This document shows positions 24,835 through 32,243 of a DNA stretch of 64,000 nucleotides, in pieces. Every line of letters begins with the position of its first letter. Position 1 is the first letter of the stretch. Both the position numbers and the translations under genes were made by a program. The DNA comes from Dehalococcoidia bacterium (lineage in GTDB: Bacteria; Chloroflexota; Dehalococcoidia; Lucifugimonadales; UBA3495): assembly GCA_022827095.1 (NCBI GenBank), contig JAJDTP010000004.1, forward strand, positions 310,001 to 374,000. The letters are read 5' to 3'. The notes below the pieces were generated by a model that did not search any database, was not told where the DNA came from, and saw only the letters and a program-made list of their open reading frames with translations.

Positions 24835-27561
24835 TCACCCCGCCCGCTCCAGGTTCAGCGCGAGCAGCCGCTCCAGTATTTCCCCGTCCGCCAGGTCCGC
24901 CGGCCAGCCGTAGGCGGCGGACACCGCCGCATCCAGCCGGGCGTGGACGTTGTCCAGCCACGTCGGACGCTGGTTGTACAGGTTGGTCAGCGTCCGACGG
25001 CGCAGTTCCGTCGCGCTGACCCCTTCCGGATTCAGCCAGCCCTCCCGCAGCGAGTTCAACTCCGCCGCGATTGCGCCGATGGCCTCCCGCTGCTCCTCGG
25101 TGGGACGCGGAAACGGGAACGTCTCAAAGCACGTTGAAACGATATAACGGGGCCTGTCCTCAAGTTGAGTCCCCATTGCCAACGTCCAAACTATGTGCGG
25201 TCTGCTATGCAAAATTCCTAGCATGTAGTCTTCCGAGCTCGCGATTGCAACCACCGAGTTAGATGGCAAGCCGTCCACAGAAAGCCATGCGAAGAAGCGA
25301 TGTTTCGCTGTAACTGATGTTCCTATGTATCGTGGTAGTGGAGCCAGTGCGCCACGCATTTCAGTTGCAAGGTAACCGTGCAGCCACCAATTTGTCGCTC
25401 TCCATTGCATCTTGTTACGGATTCTCTGGGGCTTTACGTTGGCCCTAATGTATTCAAAAGGCTCTTCATATAGTGCGGCCTCTTCTTCAGTACGATTAGT
25501 ACCGAAATCAATGATCCACATATCGCGTGCACGCTGCGTTATATCGACGCCATTCACCCACCTCCGTAACACGTCCGAGTTGGGTCGCCCATGTGGATTG
25601 GGCTGGTTCAACATGTCTGTGGCGACTGTTGCAGATATGTCGAAATCCCCGACCTTTCCAACCCCTTGAAACGCTAGGCTTTGGTTTTCCGACAACCGCT
25701 TTGCAGTAGTAAGGTCGAATCCGATAGTCAAATCAGGATTGATCGCTGGGACGTTGTTGCCATCAAGCGACCGACTAACTTCAGTACCATCGTCAAAGCA
25801 AATGATCGAGATGTGAACTGCTGCACCCTCCAGTACCCAATCCTTATCCGATATCGCCGTGAATATGTCCCCGGTCTCTTTGATCCGTGTCAACACCGGC
25901 CGGTTCGACTGAAACCGTATCGCCTGGGTTGCCAGTAGACCTGCTCGCTTGGTAGCGTCGGCTTCTATCTGCGCCCGCGCCTTCTCCAACCAATAACAGC
26001 AAAGGTCGCTGGAGTTCGGTATCCGGTTGCCATAGAGCCCATACACCGCATCCACGTACTCATCGCCCAGCGACTCCCGGAAAGGGACGTGACCCAAAAA
26101 CGGCGGGTTCCCCACGATGAACTCCGCCGCCGGCCACTCCGGTTCCGCCGGATGCTCCGGATCCGACAGGTCCAGTATCGCGTCCGTCTGCCGTATCGTG
26201 TCCAGCGGCGTCAGGATCGGCCGCTGCGTGTACGCGAACCCGTTGGCCTGGTGCCACTGGATGTAGCCGATCCACAGCGCCGTCCGCGCCAGTTCCGCCG
26301 CGTAGTGGTTGGTCTCCAGCCCCAGCATCTGGTCCGGCTGCACCCGCGGCGTCAGCCCCAGCCACCCCTGCGCCGCCGCGTAGTCGATGACCTCCTTCTC
26401 CAAATCCAGCAGCGACCGCAGCGCGATGTACAGAAAATTCCCGCTCCCGCACGCCGGATCCATCACCCGCACCGACGCCAGCCGCTCCCGAAACCCCTCC
26501 AGCCGCGCCCGCGCCGGGGGATTGTCATCCCCATCCAGCAACCCCTCAATCTCCGCCCGCGCCGTCTCCCACTCCCGCCGCAGCGGCGTCATCACCACCG
26601 GCTCCACCACCAGTTCAATGTCCTCCGCGCCGGTGTAATGGGCTCCCGTCTGCGCCCGCTTCGATGCGTCCAAAGCCCGCTCGAACAGCGTCCCGAATAT
26701 CGACGGCTCGATGTCCCGCCAGTTCCGCTCGCACGCCTCGCCCAGCCGCTGCAACGCCGTGGCGCTCAGCTCGACAGTATCGACCATGTTGAACAGGTCG
26801 CCGTTGAAGTGCGCGATCTCGTCGGCCCCCGAGAACCCGCCCGTGGCCATCTGCGCGAACAGGCTGCGCACCGCCCGGTCAAAGGTCGCCGGATTGCGAT
26901 AGTGCTGCGCCACGATGCGCGTGAACAGCCCTTCCGGCAGCAGCCCCGCGTCCTCGGCGTACAGGCAGAACACCAGTTGATTCAGATACCGCGCCAAGCG
27001 TTCCGGGTCCTCATTTCGCGCCTCCATGTCCACCACGATGGACTGGAACACCGCCGCCGTCTCCCGGGTCACCGCGTCCACCGACCGCAGCCGCTCCCGG
27101 AACCGGTGCGGCGCGAAGAACACGTCCCGCAGCAGTTCCAGCCGCTCGGCCTGCTCGAACTCCCCGATGCCGACGTCGTACCGCGCCGTCTCCATCCCCG
27201 GGAAGTTGGTCTGGATGCGTATCGTCTCGAAGGACGACACGATCAGCAGCGGCGGCGTTTTCAGGTGCACCTGGTAGCGCAATAGCTGGTCGAAGGCCCC
27301 GTCCAGCTGTGCGTCCCGCCCCTTGAACTCCCAGCCGAAATGCTCCTCGTAATAGGCGTCGGCGAACCCGCCCGGCACCGCTTTCTCGAAGGTGAACGCC
27401 TCGGGATCGCCGTACCCCGCCGGCGTCGCGTGACCCACCAGCCCGCACAGGTCGTTGAAAAACGACTGCGCCCCCTGCCGCTCGCCGAAGCCGGCCTCCC
27501 GCCAGCGACCCACAAACTCCCGCGGCGAAATCGTCGGCATCATCGGCGTCATGGCACACAT
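24835..27561 (-). CDS. MmeI-like type IIG/IIL restriction-modification enzyme
   Basis: A 908-residue single-chain enzyme; starts at 27561 or 27552 are both possible. The N-terminal nuclease shows D68, nine residues, then E78-F-K80 (in GFADAYYEEHFGWEFKGRD), exactly the D-X9-EXK spacing reported for MmeI. A helical linker follows. The methyltransferase has MDPACGSGNFLYIALRSL (motif I) and FIVGNPPFLG (motif IV NPPF) for adenine N6 methylation. The specificity domain (about residues 620-850) is AT-richer than the rest, as is usual. All catalytic parts are present, so a working enzyme is plausible. The recognition site cannot be read from sequence. Confidence 0.8.
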   Translation of the reverse strand: MCAMTPMMPTISPREFVGRWREAGFGERQGAQSFFNDLCGLVGHATPAGYGDPEAFTFEKAVPGGFADAYYEEHFGWEFKGRDAQLDGAFDQLLRYQVHLKTPPLLIVSSFETIRIQTNFPGMETARYDVGIGEFEQAERLELLRDVFFAPHRFRERLRSVDAVTRETAAVFQSIVVDMEARNEDPERLARYLNQLVFCLYAEDAGLLPEGLFTRIVAQHYRNPATFDRAVRSLFAQMATGGFSGADEIAHFNGDLFNMVDTVELSATALQRLGEACERNWRDIEPSIFGTLFERALDASKRAQTGAHYTGAEDIELVVEPVVMTPLRREWETARAEIEGLLDGDDNPPARARLEGFRERLASVRVMDPACGSGNFLYIALRSLLDLEKEVIDYAAAQGWLGLTPRVQPDQMLGLETNHYAAELARTALWIGYIQWHQANGFAYTQRPILTPLDTIRQTDAILDLSDPEHPAEPEWPAAEFIVGNPPFLGHVPFRESLGDEYVDAVYGLYGNRIPNSSDLCCYWLEKARAQIEADATKRAGLLATQAIRFQSNRPVLTRIKETGDIFTAISDKDWVLEGAAVHISIICFDDGTEVSRSLDGNNVPAINPDLTIGFDLTTAKRLSENQSLAFQGVGKVGDFDISATVATDMLNQPNPHGRPNSDVLRRWVNGVDITQRARDMWIIDFGTNRTEEEAALYEEPFEYIRANVKPQRIRNKMQWRATNWWLHGYLATEMRGALAPLPRYIGTSVTAKHRFFAWLSVDGLPSNSVVAIASSEDYMLGILHSRPHIVWTLAMGTQLEDRPRYIVSTCFETFPFPRPTEEQREAIGAIAAELNSLREGWLNPEGVSATELRRRTLTNLYNQRPTWLDNVHARLDAAVSAAYGWPADLADGEILERLLALNLERAG

Positions 27562-27629
27562 CCCGCCGCCCAGAATAGCACGCGCAGGCTACCCGCTCAT
27601 CCTGAGCTCGTCGAAGGATCATCCCCACC

Positions 27630-27721
27630 TGTCATTGCGAGCGAAGCGCGGCAATCCCGGCGGGGTTAGGCCGGCTCTTCCGGCAACGAGATCGCCACTT
27701 CGCTAACTCCTCGCGATGACA
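27630..27721. repeat. MITE-like palindromic element (TGTCATTGCGAG family), full copy
   Basis: Left arm TGTCATTGCGAGCGAAGCGC and right arm ending CTCCTCGCGATGACA. Just before it, at 27597-27620, is a CTCATCCTGAGCTCGTCGAA element. Together they fill most of the gap between the restriction gene and the HEPN module. Confidence 0.85.
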
Positions 27722-27813
27722 AACTGGGTGCGCGTCCGTTTCTGCCAGGCATTGACTATCAAGATTTCGCCCCCTAGCATCAAAATCCAGACCATCACCG
27801 CGCGAGGCCCCCA

Positions 27814-28155
27814 ATGCCCATCACCCAACAGGAAATAGACACCATCAAGCAGATAATCCTCGACGGAGCGAAAATCCACTTCCCTCCTTCCGTCCAATTC
27901 CAGGACGCCAACGTCACCGTTCGGCTGGACCATGAAGACGAGGAGTTCTTTGACGTCGAGCTGCTTTACGCCGCTCCCGACCCCGCTGACCCCGTGCTCG
28001 ATGGCTACCTGATGGGCACTTTGTTCCGGGTCACCGAGGAGCCGATCCGCGCCGCCGGCATCACCGCGCGCGCCATGGTTGGCTACACCGAGATCAACGA
28101 CCCCACCAGGTGGCTATACCGCAAATCGTCAACTCCACCATCACCCGCGTCATGA
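27814..28155 (+). CDS. HEPN-associated partner protein
   Basis: A 113-residue protein starting MPITQQEIDTIKQIILDGAK. It is mostly beta-like with an acidic middle (VRLDHEDEEFFDVELLYAAP). Its stop codon overlaps the next start as ATGA, so the two are translationally coupled. No family is recognised. By analogy with other HEPN pairs it may be the antitoxin or a regulatory partner, but no nucleotidyltransferase motif (GSxxxGxxxxxSDxD) is seen, so it is not a standard MNT antitoxin. Confidence 0.55.
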   Translation: MPITQQEIDTIKQIILDGAKIHFPPSVQFQDANVTVRLDHEDEEFFDVELLYAAPDPADPVLDGYLMGTLFRVTEEPIRAAGITARAMVGYTEINDPTRWLYRKSSTPPSPAS

Positions 28156-28619
28156 TAAATCCACAGGAACTCATCGACACCTGCCGCAAACTGGTACCGC
28201 CGTCGGCAGATCCACCGCCAACGCAGGCGGATCTGCGCCGCGCGATCAGCACGGCTTACTATGCCGTGTTCCATACTCTGGCGGCGTCCAACGCCGAGCT
28301 GATCGCCGGTCAGCCGCAATCCAGCATTTCGGCCTATGCGTGGGAACGGGTTTACCGCCGCCTTGACCACGGCAGAGCCCAGAATAACTTACGCGCCGTC
28401 CTCAATCTGCTATCCCCACCCGGAGCATTCTTCGCCCGAACCTTCATCGAATTGCAGGGCATGCGCCAGGAAGCCGACTATGACCCCAACTTCTCGATCA
28501 CTCGTACCAGAACGTTCAACGCCATTGCCCAGGCCGAGACTGCCATCAGGAACTTCGCCCAACTGACCCAGGAGGAACGCAGACTCCTGGTCGCACAATC
28601 CATGTTCGACCGCCGCTAA
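28152..28619 (+). CDS. HEPN-domain protein
   Basis: A 155-residue helical protein. ADLRRAISTAYYAVFHTLAA is the typical second helix of HEPN proteins (compare RRAxxRAYYAxFH), and the rest is alpha-helical (WERVYRRLDHGRAQNNLRAV). A clear RxxxxH catalytic motif is not obvious; YRRLDH gives R-x-x-x-H spacing only approximately. HEPN proteins often act as RNases in toxin-antitoxin or defence modules. Its ATGA overlap with the preceding gene supports a two-gene module. Confidence 0.65.
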   Translation: MINPQELIDTCRKLVPPSADPPPTQADLRRAISTAYYAVFHTLAASNAELIAGQPQSSISAYAWERVYRRLDHGRAQNNLRAVLNLLSPPGAFFARTFIELQGMRQEADYDPNFSITRTRTFNAIAQAETAIRNFAQLTQEERRLLVAQSMFDRR

Positions 28620-28634
28620 CCCTCGTCGCTCCCT

Positions 28635-28664
28635 TGTGATTGCGAGCGCAGCGCGGCAATCTCG
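28635..28664. repeat. Half copy of the TGTCATTGCGAG repeat
   Basis: TGTGATTGCGAGCGCAGCGC followed by GGCAATCTCG, left arm only, between the HEPN gene and nadB. Confidence 0.75.
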
Positions 28665-28731
28665 CCGGCGCAACGACGCCGGAACTCGTTCATAACGCTC
28701 AGTTCGCGGTCACGCTGGTGCCCGGATCGCC

Positions 28732-30423
28732 CTACCCCCTCAGCACAATGTGCCGCCGCCATTCCTCGGACGTTTCGGCGAAGTCCTCCCGGTAGTGCGC
28801 GCCGCGGCTCTCCCGCCGCTGCAGCGCCGCCTCGACTATCAGCCGCGCCACCACCAGCATGTTCCGCAGCTCGAACTCCTCCGTAGTCTCCGGTTGGGGT
28901 CCGCCGGCATAAAACTGCCGCTGCCACAAGTTCAGTATCCGCGCCGTGAGCAGCAGCCGCGTCCCGTTGCGCGCGATGCCCACGTTGCGCCACATCAGGT
29001 CCTGCAGGTTCTCCTTGCCCCGCTCCGGCACCGTGGCGCACACCATGGCCCGTTCCGTCAGGCCGATGCGAAGGTTGGCGTCGTCATCATCCGTCCCTTC
29101 GTACTCCGGCGCGTTTCCCAGCGTCGCTTCCACCAGCCGCCGCGAGAACACCAGCGTGTCCAGCAGCGAGTTGCTGGCCAGCCGGTTGGCGCCGTGCACG
29201 GCCGCGCACGTCGCCTCGCCGCAGGCGTACAGACCGGCGATGTTGGTCCGCCCCCAGGTGTCGATGCGCACGCCGCCCATCATGTAGTGGGCCGCCGGCG
29301 CCACCGGAATCGGCTCCTGCGTGATGTCCAGCCCGTACCGCCGGCACTCGGCGTAGATGGTAGGGAACCGGCTGGACACCGTGGCCGCCGGCAGATGCGA
29401 TATGTCCAGCATCGCCGGCCGGCCGTCGGCCCGCTCCATCTCCGCCGCAATGGCTCGCGACACCACGTCCCGTGGCGCTAGGTCGGCCATCGGGTGATGC
29501 GACGCCATGAATGGTTCCCCGTCCGCGTTCCGCAGTACCGCGCCCTCGCCGCGCATCGCCTCCGACAGCAGGAACGTGGGCGCGCCTTCGAGCCAAAGCG
29601 CCGTGGGATGGAACTGGTAGAACTCCATGTCCATCACCTCCGCCCCGGCCAGGTACGCCAGCGCCACGCCGTCCCCGGTCGCCACCTCCGGGTTCGTCGT
29701 GTAGCGATACAACCGTCCCGCTCCCCCGGTGCTCACCACCACCACGCCGCCGGGTATGACCCGCCGCGTGCCGCCCCTGCCGCTGTCATCGCGAGGCGCT
29801 CCCTCCACGTTGTCATTGCGAGGCGCTTGCGCCGTGGGAATCCCGTCATCGCCATCCTCCCGCTCATGGTGAGCTTGTCGAACCATGCTGCCCATGAGCT
29901 CCACGCCCGTCACCGTCCCGTCCTCCACACATATCCGCACCGCGTGGGTGTACTCCAGCACCGTGATGCGCTCCGACGCCCGCACCCGGTCCGCCAGCGT
30001 GTCCTCGATGTGCATACCGGTGGCGTCGCCCCCGGCGTGCAGGATGCGCGGCATGCTGTGTGCCCCCTCCCGCCCCAGCGCAATCTGCCCGTGGATGGTG
30101 TCGAAAGGAACGCCCCACCGGATCAGCCCGGCAATGCTGTCCGGTCCCTGGCCCGTGAGCACGCCCACCGCCTCGGGGTCGCACAGGCCGGCGCCGGCGT
30201 ACAGCGTATCCCGCTCGTGCAGCGTCGCCGAATCCCCCGGCCCAATGGCCGCCGCGATGCCGCCCTGGGCGTAGCGGCTGTTGCAGTCGTCGATGCGCCC
30301 CTTGGTTACCACCAGCACGCTGCCGTGCTCCGCCGCCAGCAGCGCCGTGTTCAGCCCGGCGATTCCGCTGCCAATGATGATGTAGTCGTGCCGCGCCGTG
30401 CCCAAATCAGCAGTTGCCATCAC
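28732..30423 (-). CDS. nadB: L-aspartate oxidase carrying an in-frame repeat insert
   Basis: A 563-residue FAD enzyme that makes iminoaspartate for NAD synthesis. The FAD-binding start is IIIGSGIAGLNTALLAAEHG, followed by DDCNSRYAQGGIAAAIG and HAGGDATGMHI, all diagnostic. MGGVRIDTWGRTNIAGLYAC and GANRLASNSLLDTLVFSRR follow. Residues about 179-214 are encoded by three dispersed repeats (29783-29887), inserted between VTGVELMGS and GGVVVVSTGGAGRLY, where the normal protein has a short loop. The frame is intact, so the enzyme may tolerate the insert. No nadA or nadC is adjacent. Confidence 0.88.
   Translation of the reverse strand: MMATADLGTARHDYIIIGSGIAGLNTALLAAEHGSVLVVTKGRIDDCNSRYAQGGIAAAIGPGDSATLHERDTLYAGAGLCDPEAVGVLTGQGPDSIAGLIRWGVPFDTIHGQIALGREGAHSMPRILHAGGDATGMHIEDTLADRVRASERITVLEYTHAVRICVEDGTVTGVELMGSMVRQAHHEREDGDDGIPTAQAPRNDNVEGAPRDDSGRGGTRRVIPGGVVVVSTGGAGRLYRYTTNPEVATGDGVALAYLAGAEVMDMEFYQFHPTALWLEGAPTFLLSEAMRGEGAVLRNADGEPFMASHHPMADLAPRDVVSRAIAAEMERADGRPAMLDISHLPAATVSSRFPTIYAECRRYGLDITQEPIPVAPAAHYMMGGVRIDTWGRTNIAGLYACGEATCAAVHGANRLASNSLLDTLVFSRRLVEATLGNAPEYEGTDDDDANLRIGLTERAMVCATVPERGKENLQDLMWRNVGIARNGTRLLLTARILNLWQRQFYAGGPQPETTEEFELRNMLVVARLIVEAALQRRESRGAHYREDFAETSEEWRRHIVLRG
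29783..29887. repeat. Three dispersed repeats inside nadB
   Basis: TGTCATCGCGAGGCGC (29784), TGTCATTGCGAGGCGCTTGC (29811) and CCGCTCATGGTGAGC (29860) match the intergenic families at 27597-27721. Their sum does not break the nadB frame. Confidence 0.8.
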
Positions 30424-30536
30424 TCACTCTGCACAATAGTATCCCAACGCCACGGATGCGCTGCGGTCCGTCTCTGCGCGCGCAAAGATTCCAACCCCAC
30501 GCGACCCCAGACGTACCCAGTTTGCGGTGGAAAAAC

Positions 30537-30655
30537 GTCAGAAGCAGGATTCTCAAGATTTACGGATTATCAGGATTGGAAACCCTTCTGCGATGGAGAT
30601 CTCCCAATCCTGCACAATCATAAAATCCCGTAAATCCTGCTTCTGACGATTTACG
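30537..30655. repeat. Inverted-repeat element of about 120 bp
   Basis: Left arm CGTCAGAAGCAGGATT with GATTTACGG, right arm CCCGTAAATCCTGCTTCTGA, complementary over about 25 bases with small gaps. Located between nadB and a Uma2 gene. There is no coding content. Confidence 0.7.
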
Positions 30656-30664
30656 CAAGGACGA

Positions 30665-31423
30665 TCATTCACCGCGCAGTTGGCGGAGTTGGTTTTCCAG
30701 TTGCCGGACCCTGGCCTCGGCAGTGCCGGCTCGTTCCTCAGCCTCGGCGCGGGCCTGTTGCTCAGCGGCCGCGCGAGCCTGAGCCTCAAGGCGCGCTTCG
30801 CGTTCGGACTCCAGGGAGGCTACGCGCTCGCCCGTTGCCGGGTCGTGCCAATGCAGCTGGCCGTCGGTCCAGCGCAGGTCCACGTTCAGGATGGCGCTGT
30901 GCCCCTGCCGGCTGCCGTCGGGCAGTTGGTCAATCTGGATGGGCTCGTAGCGGCCATCCACCAGCCGGTCGCCGGCCAGTCGGGCGCCGTGGTACTGCCC
31001 GGTTTCGTCGAAGCGCCAGTATTCGGAGACGCCCATCTCGGCGTAGATCACTCGCTTGTCCACGGTGTCCCGGCGCCCGGTGGACCGCGATGCGACCTCC
31101 AGCACTAAGTCGGGAGGTTTGCCCTGTTCCGAGATGACGTAGCCGTTGCGGGCCCGGTAGAGGGCCGGGTCAACGTTGAAGGCCACCAGCATATCGGGAT
31201 AGACCGAGCCGGTCATGTCCGGCCGCTCGGACGGCGGTACCGGCGTGATGTAGCGTCCGCCGGTGACCAGGGTGGTCTCAAGGTTGCCGAGATGTTGAGC
31301 CAGATAGTGGGCGCCGCCGGTATCGGTGAGGTGATCGTAGACGGTCATTATCTCGTCCGGGATCTCTGGAATATCCGGCAGCTGGATGACAGGTGGGGAC
31401 TGTGGCGTCTTGGCGGTGGTCAT
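30665..31423 (-). CDS. Uma2 family endonuclease with C-terminal coiled coil
   Basis: About 252 residues from the ATG at 31423. Core features are PDMLVAFNVDP, then PPDLVLEVASRSTGRRDTVD with the acidic residues of the nuclease site and KRVIYAEMGVSEYWRFDETG. A coiled coil of about 55 residues (EREARLEAQARAAAEQQARA, AEERAG) is appended at the C-terminus, a variant often seen in cyanobacteria and Chloroflexota. Natural role unknown. This is the second Uma2 gene of the window and differs in length from the first. Confidence 0.85.
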   Translation of the reverse strand: MTTAKTPQSPPVIQLPDIPEIPDEIMTVYDHLTDTGGAHYLAQHLGNLETTLVTGGRYITPVPPSERPDMTGSVYPDMLVAFNVDPALYRARNGYVISEQGKPPDLVLEVASRSTGRRDTVDKRVIYAEMGVSEYWRFDETGQYHGARLAGDRLVDGRYEPIQIDQLPDGSRQGHSAILNVDLRWTDGQLHWHDPATGERVASLESEREARLEAQARAAAEQQARAEAEERAGTAEARVRQLENQLRQLRGE

Positions 31424-31513
31424 GCTGAGCCTCACCGGGCGAGAGAGTCAGTAGCCGGTTGGCAACGCGCCGTGCGTTCGGCTGGATTATATCTGTGTCG
31501 GCTCCCAAATGCG

Positions 31514-31543
31514 CGTAGGGGCGACGCATCCGTCGCCCCTACG
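31514..31543. repeat. Short palindrome, CGTAGGGGCGA family
   Basis: Near-perfect: CGTAGGGGCGACG and CGTCGCCCCTACG flank CATC, between a Uma2 gene and the VOC gene. Confidence 0.85.
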
Positions 31544-31570
31544 GTAATCGGCGAGGTGTGCGACGGTTGT

Positions 31571-32065
31571 CTAGTCGTCGTCGCCCACCGCCGCCGGCTC
31601 GCGCTCCTCGATGGGATCCAACTGCCACGGGAAGTTCCCTTCGAACAGGAAGCCGTCCTTGTTGCCCCACTCGCTCTCCGGCGACTCGTAGTAGATCTCG
31701 ATCTCGTTGTCGTCAGGATCGTAGATGTACACGCCCATGGAGATCCCGTGGTCGCCCAGCCTCTTGAACTTCACGCCGTGTTCCTTGCACCGCTGGTACA
31801 GCTCCTTCAGGTCGCGGAAGGAGTTCATCTGCCACGCCATGTGGGCCATGCCCACCCGCCGGTCCTCGGGGCCGGGCGCGTCCATCCCCAGCGGGATCAG
31901 GGCCAGCTCATGGGACATCGTCGTATCCGCGGACAGGAAGGTCATCCCGCCGGGCCGCCCCGTCATCACCGTCAGGCCGAGCACGTTCGTGTAGAAGTCA
32001 ACGCTCCGCTCGATGTCCCTGACCTTGATTACCAGGTGACCAAGCTGCTTTGGGGTGTGGGCCAT
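31571..32065 (-). CDS. VOC family protein (ring-cleavage dioxygenase/glyoxalase-like)
   Basis: A 164-residue protein with ribosome site AGGAGGTAACGAC. The VOC fold shows LGHLVIKVRDIERSVDFYTN then VLGLTVM, the midpoint HMAWQM, and DPDDNEIEIYYES at the C-terminus (the usual DP(D)xNxxEl pattern with the metal Glu). Metal ligands appear to be His10, His near residue 74 and Glu near residue 125. Such enzymes include extradiol dioxygenases and isomerases; the substrate is unclear. A C-terminal acidic tail (VGDDD) is unremarkable. Confidence 0.8.
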   Translation of the reverse strand: MAHTPKQLGHLVIKVRDIERSVDFYTNVLGLTVMTGRPGGMTFLSADTTMSHELALIPLGMDAPGPEDRRVGMAHMAWQMNSFRDLKELYQRCKEHGVKFKRLGDHGISMGVYIYDPDDNEIEIYYESPESEWGNKDGFLFEGNFPWQLDPIEEREPAAVGDDD

Positions 32066-32243
32066 GTCGTTACCTCCTGCGGTGGTGGATTGAATTGCAC
32101 CTTTTCTCGCATTATATCCTAACGCCCAATGGTGTGCATTGCCGGAATTTATGGTAAAACGGCCCTTGATATCCTCTGAATAATTGATTGAATGCGCCTA
32201 GTATAATGTCACGTCGTCAGCCAGGTTCTCGGCCCAGCCGCCT

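Noticed and set aside
26089-27285. 398-codon plus-strand frame within the restriction gene
   Set aside because: Antisense to the intact MmeI-like gene; Arg/Pro-rich shadow.
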